Of a DNA stretch of 60,521 nucleotides, positions 32,845 through 43,500 are shown piece by piece (the stretch's first letter is position 1; each line of letters starts with the position of its first letter). The notes beneath the pieces were generated by a model. The model did no database searches. It saw only the letters and a list, made by a program, of their open reading frames with translations, and was not told the DNA's origin. The stretch comes from an uncultured bacterium. GTDB taxonomy: Bacteria; Verrucomicrobiota; Kiritimatiellia; RFP12; UBA1067. The position numbers were made by a program, and so were the translations under genes. The DNA is taken from assembly GCA_902801025.1 (NCBI GenBank), contig CADCGZ010000018.1, positions 1-60,521 of the forward strand. Direction: 5' to 3'.

Positions 32845-35800
32845 ATGGGGAATGGCATACGTTTGCGCTATGTGCGCATCTTTGGAGTAGCGGTGCTTTT
32901 TGCGTTTGCCGACTTCGCTTCGCATGGTGCGGCGCATCGCTTTACGGCGACGTTGAACTGGAAAGACGACGGAGGCACGCCACTTGCTCCTGCGCACGAG
33001 GTGCCGGTACCCGTTCGCATTTCCACGGCGCTCATTCCTGATTTCGACTACGACGAGACCGCGAACGGCACGGATTTCGAAATCACGGACGAAAACGGCA
33101 GCGTGCTGCCTTACGAGATCGACGTCTGGAATCCGTCGGGCGAGTCGCTGCTGTGGGTGAAGGTCCCCGATTGCCACGACGGACAGGTTCTCACGATCGT
33201 CTATGGTCGGACAAACGCGAACATGACGGACTACTCGCCATACGTCTGGAGTGGCTACGCCGGCGTCTGGCACATGAACGAGGTCCTCGCCCGCGATTCG
33301 GCGAGCGGACACTACGACGGCCAGACGGCGACGGGCGTCACGCTCCAGGCGCAAGGGCGCATCGGCCCCTCTCTCGCGTTTGACGGTACCTACAGCGAGA
33401 ATGTTTCCTGCTGCGGTGTTTCCTGTGGAGAGGTCTTGCCAAATTCGCAACTGACAAACGGGATCACGGTTTCGTGCTGGGTGAAGCCCTCCTCTTATTC
33501 GGGCGAGCGTGCGTTTTTTGGAAAGGAAGGGCTCATTTCGATGCGATTCTCTTCTCCTACGAAGGTTACAGTCACAACGCCTGGTAAAAAGAATTTTTCC
33601 GTGACAAACCTGACGCTCCAAGCTGTCGGCGAGTGGTGTCATCTCGCCGTGACGTTTGACGAATCCTTGGACAGTGGCTATGCCGATGTCAGCTGTTTCG
33701 TCTACACAAACGGCGTGATGTCTGGCTCCTATGCCTCGAGAGTCTACGGTTCTATCATAGGGTATGCCAAACCGCAAAATCCCACGGAAATGTTTCTCGG
33801 CCGGAACCAGTGGTATACAGAGCCGTTCGCCGGTGAGATAGACGAACTGCGCTGCGCACCCTGTGTCATGACTGCGGGCGACATTGCCGCCGCCTATGCC
33901 GCAATGACGAAGGCCACTTTCACCTACGGCGCGGTTGGTGACGTTGCGGTTCCGTCGGTCGGCGACACCTACTACCATTTCGCCGCGACGGTCTCGAATG
34001 CGGTCGTGAACGCGAGCGGCCTCCCCTTCGAGAACATGCCGGTTTTGCTGAAACTTGCAGAAGGTAGGCCGGCAGGATTCTCCTACAATGACGTCGTCAA
34101 CTCCGGGCGAGATTTCGAAATCACGGACGAAAGCGGCAATGCGCTACCCTACGAAATCGACACGTGGAATCCGAATGGTGAGTCGCTTCTTTGGGTGAGG
34201 GTTCCCTCTTTCGACAACGGGCGGCGAATCACCGTGACCTACGGCCGCTCGCTCTCTGACGGTACGGCGAGCGCCGCTCTCGTATGGAACGGCTATGCTG
34301 GCGTGTGGCATCTCGGCGCCATCGATTATATGGCCAGCGCCTTCGGCACTTACCCGAACTCGACGGTTGAAGCGGGAATTGACGGCGTTAAGGCCAAGCG
34401 GTCGATTGCCGACGAGCCAGGCGTCATCGGAAAGTCCGTCCGCATTGCGAACGGACACGACAAGGCCAAGTTTTGGGTGAAGGCGGGCGACAAGGACCGA
34501 TGCCGCTACGGTGGCGTGTTCGTGAACGACAGCGGCGACTCGAGCCCACTCGATCTTGGCGACACGTTCACGATTTCCGGCTGGTTTAAATACGACGCGA
34601 CCAACGCGGTCGACGAGTCTGGGAAGTCCGCACCGATCTTCACCTACTACGACAAGCTATTCTTCAAGCGAAGCTCGGCGAGCGCCACGTCCGAAGGGGC
34701 GTTTGGCGTTCAGATGCAGAGCCATGCCGGTGGAACGAAAGACAAACAGGAGTTTTGCATCTATGGTTCGGGGAATGACGCTAATGCGCTGACTGGAGGA
34801 CTTGGAACTTTCACTCTCGGAGAGTGGGGACATGTCGCCTTTGTCTATAACGTCACGAACTGCTACTTTTATACGAACGGGGTCTATGTCTCCATGAAGA
34901 CGGTAACCAAGACGCAGGATAACAACATGCCACTCTGCTTCGGCAACAAAACCACTGGTTTCGGTGACGGTTCTGGAGAGAACTCCTGGAATGGCTGGAT
35001 CGACGAAGTCCGCCTGCAGGACGGTGCAAGGACGAGCGCCGAACTCGCCGCCGAGTTTGCGGCAATGTCGGGCGAGGCGTTCGACTGCGGTACCGTTGTT
35101 ACAAATGCCAATGACGCGACAACGCCCTCGTTCGAAGCTACGCCGACGTTTGCATCGACTGGCGGCGACCTCGTATTCTCCGTGTCTGTGACTGGCGGGA
35201 GGGGGACGGTGTTCGCGGAGTATGTCGATGTTTATACGGGCGAGGCAGTCACGAACGAAATCGCCACGCTGAACGATGGTGTCGTCTTTCCCCTGACGAT
35301 CACCGACACGCCGTCCCTGGCGAACGCCCATGCCTATGTCTTCGCGGCGATTGCGCGGAATGCGGATGGAACGCAAGTCGTCCGGATGCCGGGCCATGGG
35401 ACCGTCTACTTCGGCACGCTGGACGTCGCCGCCGTTCATGACGCGGACGAGGCTTGGCTGCACAAGCCGGAGTCGAACGGCGTGTTCCGCATTTCGCGGG
35501 CCGCCAGCGACGCTTCCGTGGCCGAGGCGCTCGAGGTTTCGTTTTCGTTGACAGGGGATGGAATTGAACAGGGCGCGGCAAGGCGCGTCGGGGCTGGAAC
35601 GACAGCCACTATTAAGGCAGGCGAGTCGAGCGTGGACGTCGCGATAGTCCCCGTGTACAATACGGACGTGACCGAGACGAAGAACGTGACGCTCACGGTG
35701 GTGAATGCAAACGTCAAGCCGTCGACGTCCTCTACTGCCACGATATCCGTTGCCAGCACGGATGCGAACCTGATGGAACGCTACGTCGCCGAGAACGGCA

Positions 35801-36921
35801 GCGACGACAACCTCGGCGTATCGCCGGATGCCCCTATGCGCTCGCCTGTAACGGCGGTTAATGCCATTAAGCTGGCCAGCATGTCGAGCCATGCCACGGT
35901 CCATGTCGCGCCGGGACTGTATCCTGTCAATTTTGCTCTCGATTTGACGGCCCCGATACGCGTGCAGGGCGAGGGTGTGTCGCCGTTAGACGTTGTCATC
36001 ACAAACACGGTCTGGGCGTCCACGGCGAGCGGAATCAACCGTATTGCCGCCCTGGACAATGCCGACGCGGTGATTTCGGGCGTCACGATGACCGGCGCCG
36101 GCGCGAGCGGCAACAACGAAGCCGGATTCTGCTTTACCATCAGCACAAGCGGGGGCATGGTCTCTAACTGCGTCGTCCAGGCATGCGGCGCACGTGGCTC
36201 CGCCTATGCGGCGGCGTGGCTTTATGGATCGAAATGTCTCGTGTCCCACACGGTCTTTCGCGATATAACGCCTGGGAACCAGCCGGGAGGTCACAGTGAT
36301 TTGAACCGTCCGATTTGCATCACCCTGTCGAACGGCGCTATGGCCGAAAACTGCCTGTTCACGGATATCTTCACTGACAAGTCGTACAACGTGATTACCA
36401 TTGATGGCAGTTCGTCGATGCGCAATTGCACGGTTGCACACTGCACTCTTGGTGACACGTTGCCGGACTTTTGCGACAACTACAACCATACGAAGCGTCT
36501 TACGGCGTATGCTGTGCCGGTCTACTGCGATTCGGTGGACACGAAGCTCGTGAATTGCGCCTTCGCTGGCGTGTGCGACACGAACGGAATCGCCCTGCCC
36601 CCCGTCAGTTCCACAAACAACGAGGGGAAGGCGCTTGTCAAAATGTCCTGCTGCCTGATGGACGCTAAGCCACTCAATTGCACGAGCGAAGATCTTGCGG
36701 CAGCTGGCAACATCGTCGTTTCGTCTGGCGCATCGATCTTCAGGAACTACGCTCGCGGCGACTATCTGCCGAAGATGGACGGGCCGCTTGTCAATGCTGG
36801 GACGAACTACGAAGACATGGCGGCGACAGACCTTGCGGGCAGGCAACGCAAGGTTGGGAAGTTCGTTGACATCGGCTGCTATGAGAACGGACCAAGTAAG
36901 TTGCATATTTCCATTCGGTAG
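32845..36921 (+). CDS. Giant secreted DUF2341/LamG/Calx-beta/beta-helix surface protein
   Basis: 1358 residues. Signal peptide ends near ASHGAA. Two consecutive modules, each a DUF2341 domain (FEITDENGSVLPYEIDVWNP; about 30-130 and about 380-480) plus a LamG/concanavalin-like domain, are followed by a Calx-beta-like domain (about 860-970) and a right-handed beta-helix (about 985-1340, starting RYVAENGSDDN). Asn/Thr-rich with no catalytic motif; glycan or matrix binding is likely. Ends KLHISIR-stop. The 36933 gene follows 11 nt later and shares the N-terminal architecture and a 30-bp exact sequence at the signal-peptide junction. Confidence 0.85.
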   Translation: MGNGIRLRYVRIFGVAVLFAFADFASHGAAHRFTATLNWKDDGGTPLAPAHEVPVPVRISTALIPDFDYDETANGTDFEITDENGSVLPYEIDVWNPSGESLLWVKVPDCHDGQVLTIVYGRTNANMTDYSPYVWSGYAGVWHMNEVLARDSASGHYDGQTATGVTLQAQGRIGPSLAFDGTYSENVSCCGVSCGEVLPNSQLTNGITVSCWVKPSSYSGERAFFGKEGLISMRFSSPTKVTVTTPGKKNFSVTNLTLQAVGEWCHLAVTFDESLDSGYADVSCFVYTNGVMSGSYASRVYGSIIGYAKPQNPTEMFLGRNQWYTEPFAGEIDELRCAPCVMTAGDIAAAYAAMTKATFTYGAVGDVAVPSVGDTYYHFAATVSNAVVNASGLPFENMPVLLKLAEGRPAGFSYNDVVNSGRDFEITDESGNALPYEIDTWNPNGESLLWVRVPSFDNGRRITVTYGRSLSDGTASAALVWNGYAGVWHLGAIDYMASAFGTYPNSTVEAGIDGVKAKRSIADEPGVIGKSVRIANGHDKAKFWVKAGDKDRCRYGGVFVNDSGDSSPLDLGDTFTISGWFKYDATNAVDESGKSAPIFTYYDKLFFKRSSASATSEGAFGVQMQSHAGGTKDKQEFCIYGSGNDANALTGGLGTFTLGEWGHVAFVYNVTNCYFYTNGVYVSMKTVTKTQDNNMPLCFGNKTTGFGDGSGENSWNGWIDEVRLQDGARTSAELAAEFAAMSGEAFDCGTVVTNANDATTPSFEATPTFASTGGDLVFSVSVTGGRGTVFAEYVDVYTGEAVTNEIATLNDGVVFPLTITDTPSLANAHAYVFAAIARNADGTQVVRMPGHGTVYFGTLDVAAVHDADEAWLHKPESNGVFRISRAASDASVAEALEVSFSLTGDGIEQGAARRVGAGTTATIKAGESSVDVAIVPVYNTDVTETKNVTLTVVNANVKPSTSSTATISVASTDANLMERYVAENGSDDNLGVSPDAPMRSPVTAVNAIKLASMSSHATVHVAPGLYPVNFALDLTAPIRVQGEGVSPLDVVITNTVWASTASGINRIAALDNADAVISGVTMTGAGASGNNEAGFCFTISTSGGMVSNCVVQACGARGSAYAAAWLYGSKCLVSHTVFRDITPGNQPGGHSDLNRPICITLSNGAMAENCLFTDIFTDKSYNVITIDGSSSMRNCTVAHCTLGDTLPDFCDNYNHTKRLTAYAVPVYCDSVDTKLVNCAFAGVCDTNGIALPPVSSTNNEGKALVKMSCCLMDAKPLNCTSEDLAAAGNIVVSSGASIFRNYARGDYLPKMDGPLVNAGTNYEDMAATDLAGRQRKVGKFVDIGCYENGPSKLHISIR

Positions 36922-36932
36922 ACAGGGGGTGT

Positions 36933-39617
36933 ATGAAGAATAGAGCAGGCATTGCAAGCACTGTTGTTAAGATAGGCGTTATGGCGGCGTTCGTCGCGCT
37001 TGCCAGTTTTGCTTCGCATGGTGCGGCGCATCGCTTTACGATGATATTGAACTATTCGGGGGCCGTCGCCTATGATGTGCCGACGCTTATAAAGATATCC
37101 ACGTTGCTCATTGAGGGCTTCGACTACGATGCGGCTGGTGATGGCACTCACTTCGAGATTGCTGACGAAAATGGCGCAATCCTCCCCTATGAGATTGACA
37201 CGTGGAATCCTTCGGATGAGTCGCTCCTCTGGGTCAAGGTGCCGGTCTTCCAGAATGGGAGGCGGCTCACGGTGACTTACGGCGAAACCGAAGCTGACAT
37301 GACGGTCCGCGCGGCGGAAGTCTGGTCGAACTACATCGGCGTCTGGCACATGAACGCCGTCAACGCCGCCGGCAAGTACCCCAACGCCGCCGGTGACGCG
37401 CGGTTCGACGCCGAGGTGTCGTCCTTCTCCCGGGTCGGCGAGGCCGGCAGATTCGGGCAGTCCGTCCTGATCTATACGAACGCCGCGCACCTGGCGAGCA
37501 GCGTCGAGAAGGGCGGCGTGTTCATCCCCGACGACGGCGAATTTGATCTGTCGGGCTCCTTCACGCTCTCCGCCTGGCTCTATCACACCGCCGAGGCGGG
37601 AAACGACAACGAAGCCTTCCGCTACGACGAAATCTTCTGCAAGCGCCAGCACCCCCGAACGACCAGCGACTTGAACCACAGCTCGACTAACGGCTTCGGC
37701 GTCCGCATCGGCGCAAACGCTGCGGCAGTCGGGGCTCTGGAATTCTATGGGTCTTCAACGGACATGGCGAAGCCGACGGTTTGGCCCAACTTGACAAACG
37801 TGGTCTGGCGGCACCTCGGCGTCGTTTTCGACGACGGGACTGCGTCCTTGTGGCTCGATGGCGTGAAGAAGAGCGCCAACGATGTCGGACGCGTCACGGA
37901 CAACGACGAGCCGCTCGCGTTCGGGAACACGGGTAAGGCCTATTTCGACAACGAGGGAGACCGCGGATGGGGCGGTTGCATGGACGAGGTACGCCTTATC
38001 CGTGGCGCGCCTTCCGACTCCTACCTTGCCGCAGAATACGCGGCAATGACGGGCGCACTCTCCATCGATTCGGAGTTATGCTCGCTTGTCATCGATCAAA
38101 ACGAGCATTTCGACGATGTTGTGCACATCACGAGCGACATTCCGGCCGTTTCGGAGGGGATATACCATCGTGGCACGACCATCACGCTCACTGCCGCCCC
38201 CAACGCGACTGGGTCCTTCCGGAAATGGTACGGCGACATCCCGCGGGAGGGTTGGACGAACGCAACGGTCTCCTTCGTCATTGAGCGCGACAGCTGGGTC
38301 TACGCGCGATTCGTTCACCCGTGGACTCTCTCCGCCGATAAGACCACGATGAGCGACGGCAACTTCACGGTCTATGTCTCAGTCCTGAACGAGGGCGCGC
38401 ACACGCTGACGGTTGGCAAGGCTGAGGAAGCTGGTCTTTCTCCCGAGAGCGACACCGGAACAGGGACAATCGATCTCGGCGGGCCGATCTGGCTTGCGGG
38501 CGACAATACGCCCTGGACGATCGACAAGTTCGGGGGAAGCCGCGGATCGCAGTCCTTCCCTGTTTCTCGCGAAGGCCCTTTTCGCTATCTTTCCCCTGGA
38601 ACCGTGACGACGACAACCGCGCATGGAACACAGTTGTTCCATCGAGGTGACACCGGCGAGGACAAGCCGCCGCTTTTTGGAGCGCCTTATACGCTGGTTG
38701 TCCTGGACGAGCCGGCAGGTTCGGCTTTGATCTGCAACTACATGTTTAGCAGCCAGACCGATCTTAAAAAGCTCATCATCCAGGCGCCGAACGTGACAGA
38801 GTTGTTCCAGACGGGGGACGGCAATAGCGTTCTCGCCCGGATTTTTTCGGCTCCGTCGTTGGTAGACACCAGGTTCGACTGGTGGGACTTCCCGTCCGTA
38901 TCCAGGATCCAGCACGGTTTTTTCGTGAAAGATTGGGGGTCTGACGGCTCGTTGCGTATACGCATTCCGGCCAAGGGCTCTCTCTCCCTCCCGAACCTGC
39001 GGGATATCGACTGGCTCGCCGAAACGACCGATTATAATGGCGGATCGCCGTTTTTATTGATGCCGAACGTGGAGGAGATTTCACTCGGCGGCGCGACCGA
39101 GGAGACGACGGTCACCAACCTCTGCACCTATGCTTTCGCTGGCGATTCGTCGCTTCGGAAGCTCACGCTTCACGCGGCGCCGGACATGACGGTCGGAACG
39201 CGCATCTTCGCCGACAAATCGCACAACACGAGCAACGGCGTGGAAGTCATCGACGGCGTCACCTACAGTACTGGTTCGCAAACCTCTCGGGGCCGCGTGC
39301 CGGACGTGATACACTTTACGGGGCAGGCGGTGTCGGAGGAGGCGATCTCGAATCTTCTCGCGGATGTGCCTGTAGTTTCGGCGGCCGCAAAACCAGTCGT
39401 AATTCACGCCTCGCGGTTTCAGGACGGTTGGCGGGATAACAGGCGCGACTGGATTTCCAACTCTACGCCCGCGGAAAGGGCCGCATATCCCGGAGAGAAG
39501 GTCATTGGCGTCTATCGTGCCGGGGCCGAAGCACCATCCGGCAAGGCAGTGATAATCCACCGCGACAACGATTGGGACAAGGGAACGGATCCGGGGCTTT
39601 TCATCCGTCTGCGGTAA
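36933..39617 (+). CDS. Secreted DUF2341/LamG/repeat-domain/LRR surface protein
   Basis: 894 residues, ATG 36933 behind AGGGGGTGT. After the signal (…FASHGAAHRF) come DUF2341 (about 30-125), a LamG-like domain (about 125-375), a divergent InlB-like/bacterial repeat (about 385-475: FRKWYGD, VYARFVHPWTL) and BspA-like leucine-rich segments (about 580-800: AFAGDSSLRKLTLHA). Its C-terminal 450 residues are paralogous to those of 40549-43791. Ends GLFIRLR-stop. It is the second gene of an operon with 32845-36921 and probably the sugar isomerase-like gene. Confidence 0.82.
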   Translation: MKNRAGIASTVVKIGVMAAFVALASFASHGAAHRFTMILNYSGAVAYDVPTLIKISTLLIEGFDYDAAGDGTHFEIADENGAILPYEIDTWNPSDESLLWVKVPVFQNGRRLTVTYGETEADMTVRAAEVWSNYIGVWHMNAVNAAGKYPNAAGDARFDAEVSSFSRVGEAGRFGQSVLIYTNAAHLASSVEKGGVFIPDDGEFDLSGSFTLSAWLYHTAEAGNDNEAFRYDEIFCKRQHPRTTSDLNHSSTNGFGVRIGANAAAVGALEFYGSSTDMAKPTVWPNLTNVVWRHLGVVFDDGTASLWLDGVKKSANDVGRVTDNDEPLAFGNTGKAYFDNEGDRGWGGCMDEVRLIRGAPSDSYLAAEYAAMTGALSIDSELCSLVIDQNEHFDDVVHITSDIPAVSEGIYHRGTTITLTAAPNATGSFRKWYGDIPREGWTNATVSFVIERDSWVYARFVHPWTLSADKTTMSDGNFTVYVSVLNEGAHTLTVGKAEEAGLSPESDTGTGTIDLGGPIWLAGDNTPWTIDKFGGSRGSQSFPVSREGPFRYLSPGTVTTTTAHGTQLFHRGDTGEDKPPLFGAPYTLVVLDEPAGSALICNYMFSSQTDLKKLIIQAPNVTELFQTGDGNSVLARIFSAPSLVDTRFDWWDFPSVSRIQHGFFVKDWGSDGSLRIRIPAKGSLSLPNLRDIDWLAETTDYNGGSPFLLMPNVEEISLGGATEETTVTNLCTYAFAGDSSLRKLTLHAAPDMTVGTRIFADKSHNTSNGVEVIDGVTYSTGSQTSRGRVPDVIHFTGQAVSEEAISNLLADVPVVSAAAKPVVIHASRFQDGWRDNRRDWISNSTPAERAAYPGEKVIGVYRAGAEAPSGKAVIIHRDNDWDKGTDPGLFIRLR

Positions 39618-39633
39618 GCACGGGGAGGTCACA

Positions 39634-40491
39634 GTGAACAAACTGTCCGTTGCCGTGTTGATGTTCGCCGTGTGCAGGGCGTTTTCTGCCGTCCTTGAGC
39701 CGACCGCGCTGAACGAGGTTGATCACGCGTCCGTCCGTGTGCCGTTGAAGCTGTCCATCTTCTCAAGCCATGTCGAGGACATCGCTATGCAGGAAGGCGT
39801 GTCCTTCGCGGAAGCGGCGGCGAAGGTCCGCGCTGCCGGCATAGAGGGAATGACGGTGACACAGGGACTTGCCGCCGACAGGATCGCCGCGGCGAGGAAC
39901 GCGGGACTTGCGGTTGCGTGCGTCGTCGGATGGCCGGAATTCGAGAAGGGCTACGATGAGGCGAAGTGCGAGGCGCTTGTGTCGCTTGCCGTATCTAACG
40001 GTTGCCATCAGGTGATGCTCGTGCCTGGGTTCTATCCATCGGCCGCCGAGGACGCCGCTCTTTTCGGCGTGATTGTTAGCCGGACGAGGCGGTTCGCCGC
40101 CATGGCCGCAACGCGTGGGGTGGAGACGCTTGTCGAGGACTTCGACGACGAACGATCGCCGACCTGCGGGATTCGGCGCACGAAAGCGTTTCTCGATGCC
40201 GCGCCTTCTGTCGGTTTCGTCTACGACACCGGCAACTTCAACAGCTCGGGGGAGCGTGCCGAGAGCGGGCTTGAGCTTCTGCCGCGAACGCGGCACTTCC
40301 ATCTTAAGGATCGCCCGTCCGGCGACAGCCGCGGTTCGTGCGCAGTGGGGTCTGGCGTTGTGCCCGTCGCGCGGATAGTCTCCGCCGCGCGCGACGCCGG
40401 CTACGGCGGGTGGTTTACCATCGAGCACTTCGGCGCAACAAATATGCTCGAGTGCGTCAAGGCCTCAGCGTCGTTTCTCCGCGCGCTTTAG
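39634..40491 (+). CDS. Exported sugar phosphate isomerase/epimerase-like TIM barrel
   Basis: 285 residues from GTG 39634 (GGGGAGG just upstream). A signal peptide (about 1-19) precedes a xylose isomerase-like/AP endonuclease 2 TIM barrel: ETLVEDFDDE, VGFVYDTGNF, RHFHLKDRP and WFTIEHFG give the metal-ligand pattern (Glu, Asp, His, Glu). Known relatives isomerise or epimerise free sugars or inositols; export of this fold is notable. 16 nt after the previous stop, so it is probably in the same operon as the two surface proteins. Confidence 0.8.
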   Translation: MNKLSVAVLMFAVCRAFSAVLEPTALNEVDHASVRVPLKLSIFSSHVEDIAMQEGVSFAEAAAKVRAAGIEGMTVTQGLAADRIAAARNAGLAVACVVGWPEFEKGYDEAKCEALVSLAVSNGCHQVMLVPGFYPSAAEDAALFGVIVSRTRRFAAMAATRGVETLVEDFDDERSPTCGIRRTKAFLDAAPSVGFVYDTGNFNSSGERAESGLELLPRTRHFHLKDRPSGDSRGSCAVGSGVVPVARIVSAARDAGYGGWFTIEHFGATNMLECVKASASFLRAL

Positions 40492-40512
40492 CTTCTTTGA
40501 AGACGGTGGCGC

Positions 40513-40541
40513 TTGTCCAGTTTGGTTAGATTTTGTATAAT
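40513..40541 (+). promoter_or_regulatory. Promoter of the LRR surface protein/CE15/GH2 operon
   Basis: TTGTCC (40513-40518), 17-nt spacer, TATAAT (40536-40541). ATG 40549 follows after 7 nt, a leaderless arrangement. Confidence 0.75.
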
Positions 40542-40548
40542 ACAGATA

Positions 40549-43500
40549 ATGAAAATGATTCTGTTGGCTTGTGTCTCGCTGACGGTGCTATGTGCCTCGG
40601 CTATGGTAAACTATGTCGTGCCTTGGTATGCGAACCCGGTTGCTACAAATGTAACCTACGACGCTTCGCTTGTCAACGACCCGACGGATGCCGCGATTGC
40701 CGTTAAAATAACGACTGCGTGGGCGGCAGTCTCGAATGCGGAGGCGCTTTCTGGCAAGACGGCCCTCGTGAAGACAATGGGCGACACGGCATATTTTCGC
40801 CCGAAGTTCTATGTCCTCTGCACAGACGGCGACATTGTTGAATTCACGATGTCAAAGGATCTATCGTCTGCCGTGTGGACCAACACGCTCACTGCTGCAA
40901 AGCTTGCAACGGTTGCGGGGGCGTCTGGCGCGGCCACCGACCTCCAAGTTTCCGATGACAGCCGACTCGCATTCCTAAACTACGGAGGCACCTGGAAGTC
41001 TCTCGGCTACAAGACGCCGACGTGGACGCTTCATGTGCTGGACTTGCACGGCGTTGAGATCGTGGACGCCACTATTGCGAAAAGGGATTATCTCAACTGG
41101 ATTGACGCCGACGGGAAACGTATCTATGTGCGCAACGACATCTTGAACGGTGGTTCGGCCTACATTACCGACGGGACATGGCAGATTGGCATCTACAACT
41201 ACTATGGCGGAATCGGCCTCGGCACATACGGCACGCCTACCGACAATGCTTTCCGTGGCGGCGGCGTGAGCGAGGTTCTGGATTTATCGGCTGGAACGGC
41301 CGTCTTTGCCGGCGGGAGCTACAATATCCGCGCAAGCGCCGAATATGCCCTTGGAATTCCGTCTGACGGCCGGACGGCTCGCGTCATCCTCCATTCGACG
41401 AACCTTGAATCCCTTCGCAAAATCATGGGCGGTTGGGACGGTGCATACGAGGAAATCGTCTTTGACGCTCCGAAGGCGAAGGAGGTGTGCGACACATCCG
41501 ACGATGGCTTTTGGTCATATGCGAAGCGAATAGTGCTGAATGTGCCAAGCCTCGTAGATGCTGGTGGATATCTCGGATTTATTAGATCCAGCGGGTGGAC
41601 TTACGCCGAACCTGACACCGTAATATATGGCAGTGAGTCTGACTGGAATGACTTCAACTTCCCGTTGCTGGAACAGCTTGGGGAGGGCGCGTTTCGGTAT
41701 TTCGGCTGCCAAGGCGTCCTGAACCTTCCGGCGATCAAGAACGTCAAAGGATCTGCGTTTGGACGCAACTATCATGCTCCGTACGAAACCTCGGGGAAGG
41801 TTGAGGTGCTTCTTTCGCCCGACAGCTGTACGCTCACAAACGTGGGGCAGCAGGCGTTTGTCTACATAACGAATCTTTGGCGCGTTGTGATCGGTGGCGC
41901 GCCAGAGGGCGTCAGGTTCTCTGGCGTTACCAGGTGGCCGCAGCATTTTGGCATGTGCTATAACCTTCGCGAAGTCGTCTTCACCGGCGGTACGCCGTCA
42001 TTCGACCTGATTACGGGGCAAGATGCGGCGTACGATGGAAAACTTGCCCATAACTCGTTCGACCAGTCCGAAAAGAAACTGGCGTTTGTGATTCCACGGA
42101 ACGACGCGACGTGGGAATCGTTCATCGAAGGGAGCTGGCGCGATGCAACGGACGCGGAAATTAAGGCGTATGTTGACGCAAATCCGGGGCGCTACGTTCC
42201 CTTTGGCGTTGTCACTAACATGGACCTCTTCAATTCGTCCAGAGCTCAGTACATTGCATACGCGGACACGCTCGGCAAGGAGCCGTCGGTCACGTTCGTG
42301 CCGTCCTGTGACGAAAGGCTCGGCAGCGTGACGGTGAGGGTTCTTGAAGGAAGTCCGGCAGACCGCATGAACCGTTACGAGCCGGGAACGGTCCTTGAGC
42401 TGACGGCCGTGCCGAGCGGCGCCGCTGGGGGTTCGTTTGTGAAGTGGTATGGTGATGTCGGCGACGGAACGGGCACTTCGTCCAGGACGATAACGAATGT
42501 CGTGGCGAAAGACATGTGGACATACGCGCGCTTCGCGCATCCGTGGACTGTCACGCTTGACGGTTATGGTTCGGCTGTCGGCACTGCATACAACGGGAAC
42601 GCGGTGATCAATGTTTCAAAGATCGATCGTTCTGCGCATACCCTCGCCATTGGAAAGTCTGGACCACTCGGGCTTTTCGCCTACGAGGTCACTGACGGCG
42701 GCGCCACGACGAACATGACGGGTTCGGGCATCGTCGATCTCGCCGGTGGTTTCTTTATGGACGGCGTCGAGTACATTGCTACGGAATTTGCGGACGGGAA
42801 GGGCATGCTGTGTGCCCCGAGCATGTCGGAAGTGACGTCGCTGCTCACGCCCGGTACGATCTCGCCGAAGATCCCGAACTACTGCTTCGACGCAAAGGAC
42901 ACCACGCCGTTCTCGTACATCGGCAAGAAATACGATATGATCGTGATTGACGAACCGAACGTGACTACGCAGTTTGCTTCATGGATGTTTGACTCGATGC
43001 CTGTGCCGTATTTCATCCTAAGAGTACCCGGTATCACGCAGTTCAAAAGCGCTTCGGTCTTATGGAACTGCGAGTTCTCGAAGACCAAGCTCGAGTGGTG
43101 GGATTTGTCTGGCGTAGAGGCGATCGTGCCAAACGCATTCCAGACGCAATGGGCCGACCCGCCCGCTGGGGCGGCGGCAAATGCGCCGCTTATCACCAAG
43201 CGATTTGGCGACGCTGCCGGAATGCTTTCGCTCCCGAGTCTCCGCGGGGTCAACACCGACGTGGCGAATCTCAACTCTTTGGGCTCTCCACTATTTCTCG
43301 CGAAGAAGGTGACGGGCTTTTCCATCGGTGGCGCCACGCCGACGACGACGGTGACGAACATCGGAGACCGGGCTTTCGCCGGCGACACGGCGCTCAGGAA
43401 GCTGACAATCCACTCCGACGCGAACATCACCGTCGGTACGGACATCTTCGCCAACCAGTGGGGCGAGAACAAGTCCGGTGTTAGCTACGGCGCCGACGGC

